51,334 nt of DNA from SIG622 sp045604705. Its GTDB lineage: Bacteria > Bacillota > Clostridia > Oscillospirales > CAG-382. The stretch lies in NCBI GenBank assembly GCA_045604705.1, contig JAZUOO010000046.1, positions 1-51,334 of the forward strand, given 5' to 3'. Position 1 is the first letter of the stretch; the number at the start of each line of letters is the position of its first letter. Below, piece by piece: positions 43,205 through 51,056 of the stretch. Made by a program: the position numbers and the translations under genes. Under the pieces are notes generated by a model that made no database searches, was not told where the DNA came from, and was given only the letters and a program-made list of their open reading frames with translations.

Positions 43205-44749
43205 TTATTTTGCAAAGTCGGTCTTTCTGCTTTCTCTGATGAGGTTGACTTTGATTTGACCGGGGTATTCGAGTTCGTCCTCAATCTTTGCCGCAATATC
43301 TCTTGCGAGAAGTGTCATATCGTCGTCGGAAACCTTTTCGGGCTTAACCATGACGCGGATTTCACGACCTGCCTGAATAGCGAAGCACTTGTCAACGCCT
43401 TCAAAGTCGGTTGCAATTTCCTCAAGCTTCTGAAGTCTCTTGATGTAGGACTCGAGATTTTCGCGTCTTGCCCCGGGACGTGCTGCGGAAACAGCGTCTG
43501 CCGCTTGAACAAGCATTGCAACAACTGTCTGAGGCTCAACATCGTTATGATGTGCTTCAATGGCATGGATAACATCCTTACTTTCGTTGAAGCGTCTTGC
43601 AATGTCAACACCAAGAGTAACGTGAGAGCCTTCGATCTCGTGGCTTGCCGCCTTACCGATATCGTGGAGAAGACCTGCACGCTTTGCAAGTGTGGAGTCA
43701 ACGCCAAGCTCGTCCGCCATGATACCTGCAATATGTGCAACCTCAATTGAGTGTATAAGTACGTTCTGACCGTAACTTGTTCTGTATCTGAGTCTGCCGA
43801 GCATTCTTACAAGCTCGGGATTTATGCCGTTAACGCCTGTTTCAAATGTGGCCTGTTCACCGGACTGCTTGATGATTGTTTCGACTTCCTTTGTACATTT
43901 TTCAACCATTTCCTCGATTCTCGAAGGATGGATTCTGCCGTCGCTGATAAGTCTTTCAAGAGCAAGTCTTGCAATCTCACGGCGAACCGGATCAAAGCAG
44001 GATACCGTGATAGCTTCGGGTGTATCGTCAATAATAATATCAACGCCCGTGATGGATTCAATGGATTTGATATTTCTTCCCTCACGTCCGATGATTCTGC
44101 CTTTCATGTCATCGTTTGGAAGAGCAACCGTGGATACCGTTGTTTCGGCAACCTGATCGGAAGCAAGTCTCTGAATCGCAAGGGAGATAATGTTTCTCGC
44201 CTTTTCGTCGGCTTCTTCCTTTGCCTGCTGTTCAATCTCATTAATTTTGACAGCCATTTCGTGACGGACTTCCACTTCAACCTTTTGGAGAAGATACTCC
44301 TTAGCCTGTTCGGTAGTAAATCCGGAAATTTCCTCAAGCTTTGCTCTCTGCTGAGCATACAGCTCGTCGATTTCTTCGTACTTCTTGTCGCACTCGGCAA
44401 TCTTTTCCTTGTATTTCTCTTCTGTCTGTTCACACTGTTCTATTTTCTTGTCCAGTGTTTCTTCTTTCTGCTGCGCTCTCTTTTCAAGGCGAGCTACCTC
44501 GTTTCTGCGTTCTTTTGCTTCACGTTCTGCTTCGTTCTTGAGCTTGAGGGCTTCTTCTTTTGCTTCTATAAGCGCTTCTTTTTTCTTTGTTTCCGAATTC
44601 TTCAGCGCTTCATCAAGAATTCGTTTTGCTTCATCTTCAGCGGATTTAATCTTCGCCTCGCCAATCTTTTTTCTGTATGCGTATCCGATAAGGACACCCA
44701 ATGCAGCACCGACAACGAGACCGATGATAATCCCAACAGTGATTGTCAT
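43205..44749 (-). CDS. rny: Ribonuclease Y
   Basis: Membrane-anchored endoribonuclease that starts mRNA decay. The ATG at 44749 follows CGGAGGTGCGT; the 42-codon frame extension lacks a site. 514 residues: transmembrane helix about 4-23, a long Lys/Glu-rich coiled coil (30-190), KH domain with GRIIGREGRN (217-226) and HD domain with HDIGK (362-366). Length and domain order match the Bacillus enzyme. A promoter at 45150-45178 gives it an unusually long leader of about 390 bases with several hairpins. Confidence 0.95.
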   Translation of the reverse strand: MTITVGIIIGLVVGAALGVLIGYAYRKKIGEAKIKSAEDEAKRILDEALKNSETKKKEALIEAKEEALKLKNEAEREAKERRNEVARLEKRAQQKEETLDKKIEQCEQTEEKYKEKIAECDKKYEEIDELYAQQRAKLEEISGFTTEQAKEYLLQKVEVEVRHEMAVKINEIEQQAKEEADEKARNIISLAIQRLASDQVAETTVSTVALPNDDMKGRIIGREGRNIKSIESITGVDIIIDDTPEAITVSCFDPVRREIARLALERLISDGRIHPSRIEEMVEKCTKEVETIIKQSGEQATFETGVNGINPELVRMLGRLRYRTSYGQNVLIHSIEVAHIAGIMADELGVDSTLAKRAGLLHDIGKAASHEIEGSHVTLGVDIARRFNESKDVIHAIEAHHNDVEPQTVVAMLVQAADAVSAARPGARRENLESYIKRLQKLEEIATDFEGVDKCFAIQAGREIRVMVKPEKVSDDDMTLLARDIAAKIEDELEYPGQIKVNLIRESRKTDFAK

Positions 44750-45143
44750 ACGCACCTCCGTGTTTTTAAGGCACGAAATTCCTCGCACAGAAAGCCGAAA
44801 GCATTTGCAGAAGCGTAGAGTTATCCCGAATACACGCGGGATGAGCATAGCACACACAGTGCCGCCCGTATGCAAGGAATTCTTTGCTTTTTGTCTGCAG
44901 ACTCTGCAGCTTTTCTTACAAAAATAATATTCAAGCTTATCAATTGCGGCATTTACGCACGAACCGCAAGATATATTTTAAACCGGGACTGTCCCGAGAT
45001 AGAATAAAGAAAAATATTTTAATAAGAGTGCACCGAAATTTTCGTGCAGTCGAAATAAATATTTATCGGGTATTTCCGGAAGGATACCACAGTTCCTGCC
45101 GGTATATAAATATGAGCTTTACTCATAAACAAAACTATCCGAT
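44750..45143 (-). promoter_or_regulatory. Long structured 5' leader of rny
   Basis: Hairpins seen: CGGGAC-T-GTCCCG (44984-44996), TTGCGG/CCGCAA (44944-44969), ATCCCG/CGGGAT (44823-44842) and TGCAC..GAAA/TTTC..GTGCA (45029-45048). No ORF with a ribosome binding site is seen in it. Confidence 0.45.
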
Positions 45144-45149
45144 AATGAT

Positions 45150-45178
45150 ATTGTACAGCAAAAATTTATAAATGTCAA
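45150..45178 (-). promoter_or_regulatory. Promoter of rny
   Basis: Minus-strand TTGACA (45178-45173), 17 bases, TACAAT (45155-45150). Confidence 0.75.
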
Positions 45179-45254
45179 GTGGATTGTATTAATTTTGAGG
45201 TGATTTTTTAGAAAAATGGTGTTTTTTTATACGTTTTACCGGAAATAAAGTAAA

Positions 45255-45282
45255 AAGACGCATACCGAAAGGCACACGTCTT
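45255..45282 (-). terminator. Terminator of the pyrimidine cluster
   Basis: Minus strand AAGACGTGTGCC pairs fully with GGTATGCGTCTT (with G-U pairs) around TTTC, followed by TTTTAC. An extra hairpin ACAACCCC/GGGGTTGT (45396-45412) sits directly after the pyrI stop. Between them lies a GCAAAATGCA-family copy (45366-45395). Confidence 0.8.
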
Positions 45283-45414
45283 GGAATAAGTGAATAGTTG
45301 TGGGTGATTTTTGCGGCGTGCATTGTAAAAAAAGCAACCTTTGATTGCGAAAGTCTTCATTTCAATTTTGCATTTTGCCCTTTGCATTTTGCATTACAAC
45401 CCCCGGGGTTGTGT

Positions 45415-45837
45415 TCAGTCATTTTTTGCCATACTCTCGCAATAGAGACATCTGTACACCTTCTTATCCGCATCCGCAAGATAAAACTCATGTGTAAGCT
45501 CCTGCTCGGTGGAAGTAATGCATCTCGGATTTTTACACTTTATAACATCCGTGATTCTCTCCGGAAGATGCAGCTTTTCACGCTTTGCTATCTTTCCGTT
45601 TTCAATGATGTTGACTGTGATACCCGGATCAATATAGCCGAGAACATCAAAGTCAAGCTCAATTTTCTGTGCTATCTTGATGATGTCCTTTTTGCCCATT
45701 TTTACGCTATCTGCATTTTTGATAAGTGCAACCGTACAATCAAGTGCATCAAGTCCGAGAATATTGTATATCTGCATTCCCTTGCCTGTGCTGATGTGGT
45801 CGAGTACTATTCCCTCTGTAAGCTGTCCTATAATCAT
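45415..45837 (-). CDS. pyrI: Aspartate carbamoyltransferase regulatory chain
   Basis: Binds CTP/ATP and the catalytic trimers to form allosteric ATCase. 140 residues, slightly shorter than the enterobacterial chain. The N-terminal nucleotide domain (GIVLDHISTGKGMQIYNILGL) and the C-terminal zinc domain with two Cys pairs (CKNPRC and YRCLYCE) are both present. It begins 12 bases after pyrB and is surely co-transcribed. Its presence predicts feedback control of ATCase in this organism. Confidence 0.95.
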   Translation of the reverse strand: MIIGQLTEGIVLDHISTGKGMQIYNILGLDALDCTVALIKNADSVKMGKKDIIKIAQKIELDFDVLGYIDPGITVNIIENGKIAKREKLHLPERITDVIKCKNPRCITSTEQELTHEFYLADADKKVYRCLYCESMAKND

Positions 45838-45849
45838 CTGCGTTCCCCC

Positions 45850-46770
45850 TTACTTTACATCCAATTCAAGGAGCTTCATTATAAGTGCCATTCTTACATA
45901 CTTTCCGTTGAGCACTTGCTTGAAATAGCAAGCTCTCGGATCGTCGTCAACGGATACCGCTATCTCGTTTACTCTGGGCAGCGGATGCATGATGCAAAGG
46001 TCACTCTTCGCCTTTTTCAGCTTTTCGGTGTCCAGAATGTAAGTATCCTTAAGACGAATGTAGTCCTGCTCATTGAAGAAGCGTTCTCTCTGTACTCTTG
46101 TCATGTAGAGTATGTCAAGGCTTCCAATATGTTCCTCAAGGCTGCGTACCTCGGTGTAATCGCATCCGCTTGGGATAAGCACTTCGTTTACCACGTATTC
46201 GGGAACTCTCAGTTCTTCGGGAGAGATAAGCACGAATTTTACGCCTTTATATCTCGCCATTGCGGAAATAAGAGAGTGTACCGTTCTTCCAAATTTAAGG
46301 TCACCGCAAAGACCTATTGTCAGATTTTCAAATCTGCCCTTTTCTCTGTGTATTGTCAAAAGATCGGTAAGAGTCTGCGTGGGATGATTATGACCGCCGT
46401 CGCCCGCATTGATAACAGGAACGGAAGCACGCATTGACGCAACAAGGGGAGCACCCTCCTTGGGATGTCTCATTGCAATAATATCCGCATAGCAGCTTAC
46501 CGTCTTTGCGGTATCCGAAACACTCTCACCCTTAGCCGCAGAGCTTGACTGAGCCTCGGAGAAGCCCAGAACGTTTCCGCCCAGCTCGTACATTGCAGCC
46601 TCAAAGCTAAGGCGTGTTCTTGTGGACGGCTCGAAAAACAGAGTCGCAAGCTTCTTGCCATGGCAGACCTCGGAATATTTCTTCGGGTTTGCAATTATGT
46701 CCTCGGCAACAGTAATCAAGTCTTCGATTTCCTGTACCGTCAGTTCTTTTATGTCGATAAGGCTTCTCAT
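45850..46770 (-). CDS. pyrB: Aspartate carbamoyltransferase catalytic chain
   Basis: Joins carbamoyl phosphate and aspartate. 306 residues with the carbamoyl-phosphate motif FEPSTRTRLSFEAAM, the 80s-loop region SSSAAKGESVSDT, HPTQTLTDLLTI, and the aspartate-binding MTRVQRERF and HPLPRVNEI segments. The ATG has AGAAAGGATTA upstream. It forms a pair with pyrI. An upstream gap of 580 bases separates it from pyrE and holds a broken small ORF. Confidence 0.96.
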   Translation of the reverse strand: MRSLIDIKELTVQEIEDLITVAEDIIANPKKYSEVCHGKKLATLFFEPSTRTRLSFEAAMYELGGNVLGFSEAQSSSAAKGESVSDTAKTVSCYADIIAMRHPKEGAPLVASMRASVPVINAGDGGHNHPTQTLTDLLTIHREKGRFENLTIGLCGDLKFGRTVHSLISAMARYKGVKFVLISPEELRVPEYVVNEVLIPSGCDYTEVRSLEEHIGSLDILYMTRVQRERFFNEQDYIRLKDTYILDTEKLKKAKSDLCIMHPLPRVNEIAVSVDDDPRACYFKQVLNGKYVRMALIMKLLELDVK

Positions 46771-47024
46771 TGTATAATCCTTTCTTTTGGTTCACGGTAT
46801 ATGGTGCACAATCTGTCTTCGCAAAATTGGGAATTCAGAATGTGGGATTGAGGATGACAAAGATTTTGAAAAATTCTTTAAAGAAAACTTGTTTTCTTCT
46901 AAAACTTGTTTTTTCTTTCCCGTACGTTGGTTTGACGAAATTTGGTATCTGGGATAGCGGAAATCTTCATTTTCTTTTATTATGTGAATAGGCATTGGGA
47001 GATAACCTTCAGCGGATAAATCGG

Positions 47025-47252
47025 TTAATGACTGTCTTTTTTGTCCTTTAACGCTTTTTGCTCCTTTTTTGCTGCTCTTTGTACTTTGATTTTATTTTTA
47101 ATTCTTATTAAAAAATCCAACAGCATCTGATTCGCTATATGTCCCATTGTGAATTGCTCCTTTGACAGAATCCGTAAATCGACAAGCTCCGCCTACACCG
47201 ACATCGGAATACCGATACCGTATTTTGCAGGTGATCCTTTTGTGGATGCCAT
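47025..47252 (-). pseudogene. Small ORF broken by an in-frame TAG (or a 40-residue ORF alone)
   Basis: From ATG 47252 the minus frame reads MASTKGSPAKYGIGIPMSV, then TAG at 47195-47193, then continues open as AELVDLRILSKEQFTMGHIA and on to TAA at 47025. Inside the second part, ATG 47147 has AAAGGAG nine bases upstream and would give a 40-residue, Lys-rich peptide ending ALKDKKDSH. The whole frame looks coding-like. No family recognised. The remaining gap (46771-47024, 47253-47350) holds tandem AAAACAAGTTTT motifs near 46890 and nothing else recognised. Confidence 0.4.
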
Positions 47253-47350
47253 TGTACAACTTCTCTAAGCTTTGGAAACTATAATATATCTTCATAATTT
47301 CCATAAATCCCATATCCTAAATTAGGATAGTACAGAACCTCACCGCTATA

Positions 47351-48004
47351 TTATTTCGCCCCATTCACCGCAAGATAATTCTTAATTCTTGTAACGTTTT
47401 CTTCATTAGCCGGGTCTTCTTCAAGATATTCAATAATATCATAAACGTCAACAATGGAGTAAACCGGGAAGCCGAACTGTTCTTCGATTTCCTGCATAGC
47501 ACCCTTTTCGGTCTGACCCTTTTCTTTTCTGTCAACCATAATAAAGGTAGCGGCAACCTTTGTACCCTCAAGGTGGGAAAGGATTTCCATGCTCTCACGG
47601 ATAGCTGTACCTGCGGTGATAACGTCCTCGATAATAACGATTTCTTCGCCCGCCTGCGGCACATAGCCTACAAATACGCCGCCCTCGCCGTGGTCCTTTA
47701 CTTCCTTACGGTTGAAGAAGAACGGAACATTGAGATCCTTTTTTGAAAGAGCAACCGCTGCGGAAACGGAGAGTGATATACCCTTGTATGCAGGTCCGTA
47801 AAGCACTGCCTGCTTCTTTCCGAGCTTTTCAAAATAAGCCTTTGCATAGAACTCACCGAGTGTTGCAATATCGTTACCTGTCTTAATCATTCCCGCATTG
47901 ATGAAATAGGGAATCTTTCTGCCACTCTTTGCGGTGAAATCACCGAACTTGAGTACGCCGGCGGACTCTAAAAACTGTATGAATTCTCTCTTATAGCTTT
48001 CCAT
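47351..48004 (-). CDS. pyrE: Orotate phosphoribosyltransferase
   Basis: Converts orotate and PRPP to OMP. 217 residues from the ATG at 48004 with ACGGAGG upstream; a 12-codon extension lacks a site. The PRPP-binding loop reads IVIIEDVITAGTAIRE, and FFNRKEVKDHGEGG forms the flexible catalytic loop with its conserved Lys residues. The N-terminal FTAKSGRKIPYFINAG binds orotate. It follows pyrF with 220 bases of repeat DNA between. Confidence 0.95.
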   Translation of the reverse strand: MESYKREFIQFLESAGVLKFGDFTAKSGRKIPYFINAGMIKTGNDIATLGEFYAKAYFEKLGKKQAVLYGPAYKGISLSVSAAVALSKKDLNVPFFFNRKEVKDHGEGGVFVGYVPQAGEEIVIIEDVITAGTAIRESMEILSHLEGTKVAATFIMVDRKEKGQTEKGAMQEIEEQFGFPVYSIVDVYDIIEYLEEDPANEENVTRIKNYLAVNGAK

Positions 48005-48030
48005 TGTAAAAAACCTCCGTTTTTTTAATG

Positions 48031-48222
48031 TAGAATGCAAAGTGCAAAATGCAAAATTATTGTTGATTTGCTTTGCAAATCTTCATTTTATTGTATGCCC
48101 TGCGGGGCATTGAGCCTTGATACTTTTATCATGCAAAAAGCAATACAAAATACAATCAATAAAAGAAATTAACACTGTAATTTCAACCTTTCATTCTGCA
48201 TTTTGCATTTTGCATTTGAATT
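48031..48222. repeat. Inverted pair of GCAAAATGCA arrays between pyrF and pyrE
   Basis: TAGAATGCAAAGTGCAAAATGC (48035 region) and its reverse relative ATTCTGCATTTTGCATTTTGC (48195 region) flank about 130 bases. The interior holds GATTTGC-TTT-GCAAATC and TGCCC-TGC-GGGCA hairpins. The unit resembles a small non-coding mobile element with terminal inverted repeats. Confidence 0.5.
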
Positions 48223-48224
48223 TG

Positions 48225-48923
48225 TTAGCCGACAAATTCAGCAACACATCTGTCATACGCTGCAACCGGATCCTCTGCCGCAGTAATGGGTCTACCTACA
48301 ACGATGTAGTCGGAACCGATTTTCTTCGCCTCTGCAGGAGTCATAACTCTTGCCTGGTCACCCTTGTCACCGTCTGCAAATCTTACACCGGGAGTAATTG
48401 TCAAGAACTTCTCGCCGCATAGGTCGTGTACCTTGCCTGCCTCAAGGGGTGAGCATACTACACCGTCAAGACCTGCATCTGCTGCGTTCTTTGCGTAGTG
48501 CATAACTACCTTGTCAATAGGCTCGTGGATAAGAAGGTCAGCTTCCATTCTCTCCTGATTGGTGCTTGTCAGCTGTGTTACAGCAATAAGAAGTGGACGT
48601 GTTCCGTCCTGGCGTGTGAGTCCCTCGAGAGCTGCCTGCATCATTGCTTTTGTGCCGCCTGCGTGAAGATTTGTAATATCAACGTCAAGTCGGGAAAGTA
48701 CGGACATCGCTTTCTTAACGGTATTGGGAATATCGTGGAGCTTAAGGTCGAGGAATATCTTGTGTCCTCTTGCCTTTATTTCACGAACTATTTCCGGTCC
48801 CTCGGCATAGAAAAGCTCCATACCAATCTTTAAGAACAGCTTTCTGTCGCCGAACTTTTCCAAAAATTCAATTACCTGTGCCTTGCCTGCAAAATCGCAG
48901 GCGATGATTACGTCACGTCCCAT
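48225..48923 (-). CDS. pyrF: Orotidine 5'-phosphate decarboxylase
   Basis: Last step to UMP. 232 residues from ATG 48923, preceded by CAGGAGGTAAATGAT. The catalytic array Asp-Lys-xxx-Asp is DLKLHD in FLDLKLHDIPNTV. VCSPLEAG, TPGVRF and YIVVGRPIT complete the phosphate-binding barrel. Group I enzyme by length and motifs. The 23-codon upstream extension runs into a palindromic repeat and is not used. Confidence 0.95.
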   Translation of the reverse strand: MGRDVIIACDFAGKAQVIEFLEKFGDRKLFLKIGMELFYAEGPEIVREIKARGHKIFLDLKLHDIPNTVKKAMSVLSRLDVDITNLHAGGTKAMMQAALEGLTRQDGTRPLLIAVTQLTSTNQERMEADLLIHEPIDKVVMHYAKNAADAGLDGVVCSPLEAGKVHDLCGEKFLTITPGVRFADGDKGDQARVMTPAEAKKIGSDYIVVGRPITAAEDPVAAYDRCVAEFVG

Positions 48924-48940
48924 ATCATTTACCTCCTGTA

Positions 48941-49135
48941 TTTGTGGGGCTCTGCCCACACCCGTTCGCTTTCTTATAAGAAAGCAACGCAAAAAAATTT
49001 ATATTCAAACAATATTAGAAATTCATCTACAACACATTGGGAGAAGCGACAGCTTCCGAGAAGTGTTGAAATATGCCGGGACAAGGGAGTGCGTGCTCCC
49101 TTGCGGGGCGTGGGGCAGAGCCCCACAATCCTTCG
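48941..49135. repeat. Composite palindromic repeats between pyrD and pyrF
   Basis: GTGGGGCTCTGCCCAC (48945 region), the GCTTTCTT-AT-AAGAAAGC hairpin with CGCAAAAAAATTTATAT (48968-49004), GGGAG-TGCGT-GCTCCC (49085 region) and GTGGGGC-AGA-GCCCCAC (49110 region). Nearly the whole spacer is made of short inverted repeats. Confidence 0.6.
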
Positions 49136-49139
49136 CTTT

Positions 49140-50051
49140 TCAGTGTGCCTCTCCGATAATATCAGTAAGACTGTTTATTCCGTACTTTTCCATAACTCTT
49201 GGCAAATCTGCTATTATATCTCTGCACGCATAGGGGTCAATGAGATTTGCAGCACCCACTTGCACCGCCGTTGCTCCTGCGAGCATCATTTCAATCACGT
49301 CCTCGGCGCTTGATACGCCGCCCATGCCTACTATCGGAATTTTTACCGCATCGTATACCTGGTATACCATACGAAGTGCAACAGGGAATATTGCAGCTCC
49401 CGAGAAGCCGCCCATTTTGTTGGCGATTATCGGTTTTTTCTTTTTAAGGTCAATTCGCATACCGAGAAGTGTGTTAATCATACTTATACCGTCAGCACCC
49501 TCGGATTCGCACGCTTTTGCTATGTCTGCAATGTTTGTTACATTGGGAGAAAGCTTTATAAGCAGCGGCTTCTTTGTTACCGCTCTCACAGCCTTTGTTA
49601 CGCTTGCAGCAGCCTCGGGGCTTGTTCCGAATGCTATGCCGCCGCCGTGTACGTTGGGACAGCTGATGTTGACCTCAAACCATCCGATTTGTTCTTCCGA
49701 GTCCAGCTTTTCAACGGTATATGCATATTCCTCAAGGGAAAATCCGCTGACATTCGCCATTACGGGCTTATGAAAGACCTTTTTCATTTTCACAAGCTCC
49801 TCGGACATAACCTTTTCAACGCCCGGATTCTGAAGTCCTACGGCGTTTATCATACCGTTCGGTGTTTCGGCAATTCTGGGTGTGGGATTACCGAATCTCG
49901 GTTCTTTTGTTGTTCCCTTAAAGGAAAATGTACCAAGTACATTGATGTCATAAAGCTCTGCAAATTCATAACCGAAACCAAACGTTCCGCTGGCAGGGAT
50001 TATTGGGTTGGAAAGCTCTATGCCGCAGAGGGTTACTTTTGTGTTTACCAT
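49140..50051 (-). CDS. pyrD: Dihydroorotate dehydrogenase B, catalytic subunit
   Basis: FMN enzyme oxidising dihydroorotate to orotate, class 1B. 303 residues. The catalytic base Cys lies in NISCPNVHGGG as expected for class 1B; SFKGTTKEPRFGNPTPR and the Lys-containing LLIKLSPNVT bind FMN and substrate. GMGGVSSAEDVIEMMLAGA is the C-terminal phosphate site. It overlaps pyrK by 7 bases, so the two subunits are coupled. Confidence 0.95.
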   Translation of the reverse strand: MVNTKVTLCGIELSNPIIPASGTFGFGYEFAELYDINVLGTFSFKGTTKEPRFGNPTPRIAETPNGMINAVGLQNPGVEKVMSEELVKMKKVFHKPVMANVSGFSLEEYAYTVEKLDSEEQIGWFEVNISCPNVHGGGIAFGTSPEAAASVTKAVRAVTKKPLLIKLSPNVTNIADIAKACESEGADGISMINTLLGMRIDLKKKKPIIANKMGGFSGAAIFPVALRMVYQVYDAVKIPIVGMGGVSSAEDVIEMMLAGATAVQVGAANLIDPYACRDIIADLPRVMEKYGINSLTDIIGEAH

Positions 50052-50773
50052 ATTATCTCCTCCTTCACCAGCACAGGCCCGTCCTTACAAATCCTCTTAT
50101 TGCCGTAAAGTGTCTTACAAGAGCATCCCATACACGCACCGAAGCCGCAGCCCATTCTTTCCTCGAAGCTGTACTGCCCCGATGTTACACTTGTGTTGTA
50201 TACTGCTTTGAGCATAGGCTCGGGACCGCAGCAGTAGGTATAGGTGTAGTCGATATTTTTTAGTGCATCGGTGACAAAACCCTGTGTTCCGTAGCTGCCG
50301 TCAACCGTTGTGACGGTTACGTCTGCACCGAGAGCTGCAAATTCCTTTTCGTAGAACACTTCGTCCTTTGTGTTAAATCCGAGTATTACGGACACCTTTT
50401 TACCCTGTGCACAAAGCTCCTTTGCGAGCATAAACATGGGAGGAACTCCCACACCGCCACCGAGAAGAACGGGCTTGTCGCCTGATTTTTCGATGTCGTA
50501 GCCGTTACCGAGACCTGTTAGAATATCAAGACTTGTTCCGTTTTCAAGCTTTGCCATATATTCCGTACCCGTACCGACAACCTTATATATTATTGTAAGC
50601 TCGCCATCCCTGCAGTCGCAAACAGAAATCGGACGACGAAGAAAGAATCCGTCAAGCTTTATATTCACAAACTGACCGCACGCAATACCCTCGGTATCTC
50701 CGAGAAGTGTCATTTCAAAGACGTTATCTGTCAGTTGTTTTTGGGATTTTATTTTAAATATTGTTTGTTTCAA
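50045..50773 (-). CDS. pyrK: Dihydroorotate dehydrogenase B, electron-transfer subunit
   Basis: FAD and [2Fe-2S] protein that passes electrons from PyrD to NAD+. 242 residues from a TTG start with AAAGGAG upstream. FAD-binding RRPISVCD, the NAD-binding GGGVGVPPMFMLAKEL and the cluster ligands in CGFGACMGCSC plus a later Cys (RICKDGP) are all visible. Third TTG-started gene in the window. 283 bases separate it from carB. Confidence 0.95.
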   Translation of the reverse strand: MKQTIFKIKSQKQLTDNVFEMTLLGDTEGIACGQFVNIKLDGFFLRRPISVCDCRDGELTIIYKVVGTGTEYMAKLENGTSLDILTGLGNGYDIEKSGDKPVLLGGGVGVPPMFMLAKELCAQGKKVSVILGFNTKDEVFYEKEFAALGADVTVTTVDGSYGTQGFVTDALKNIDYTYTYCCGPEPMLKAVYNTSVTSGQYSFEERMGCGFGACMGCSCKTLYGNKRICKDGPVLVKEEIIW

Positions 50774-50840
50774 AATTAAATACTCCTTTAGGGTATTTTA
50801 TAATGTTGTACAAATCGAGAATGTTGTATTTTCGAAAACG

Positions 50841-50886
50841 GACGACCACATTTTCTCGAGATAGCGAGAAGCGTCGCCCCTACATT
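50841..50886 (-). repeat. GTAGGGGCGAC-type palindromic element, copy before pyrK
   Basis: Minus strand GTAGGGGCGACG, C, TTCTCG-CTATCT-CGAGAA, AATGTGGTCGTCC. It matches the element at 956-998 in order and spacing. Confidence 0.65.
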
Positions 50887-50949
50887 ACGTATTATCCGAC
50901 AAATACGAATTTATTTCATCCCGTTTTCGACGACCAACGCTCAGAAGGA

Positions 50950-50980
50950 GTTTGACCGTTTGAATTTATGGCGGTCAAAC
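50950..50980. repeat. Hairpin GTTTGACCG/CGGTCAAAC between carB and pyrK
   Basis: A perfect 9-bp inverted repeat with a 13-base loop and no T-run. It could stall or stabilise the transcript between carB and pyrK. Confidence 0.5.
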
Positions 50981-51056
50981 GGGGTGGAATCGCGGGCACA
51001 AAAGCTCGAATTGAATCGACCCCCGGTGCGCGAGTGTGCCTGTCGGGGCTTCCCGA

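Noticed and set aside
43751..44818. 355-codon plus-strand ORF, Phe/Cys-rich
   Set aside because: Antisense to the coiled-coil part of rny; the Lys/Glu codons of rny read as Phe/Leu on the other strand.
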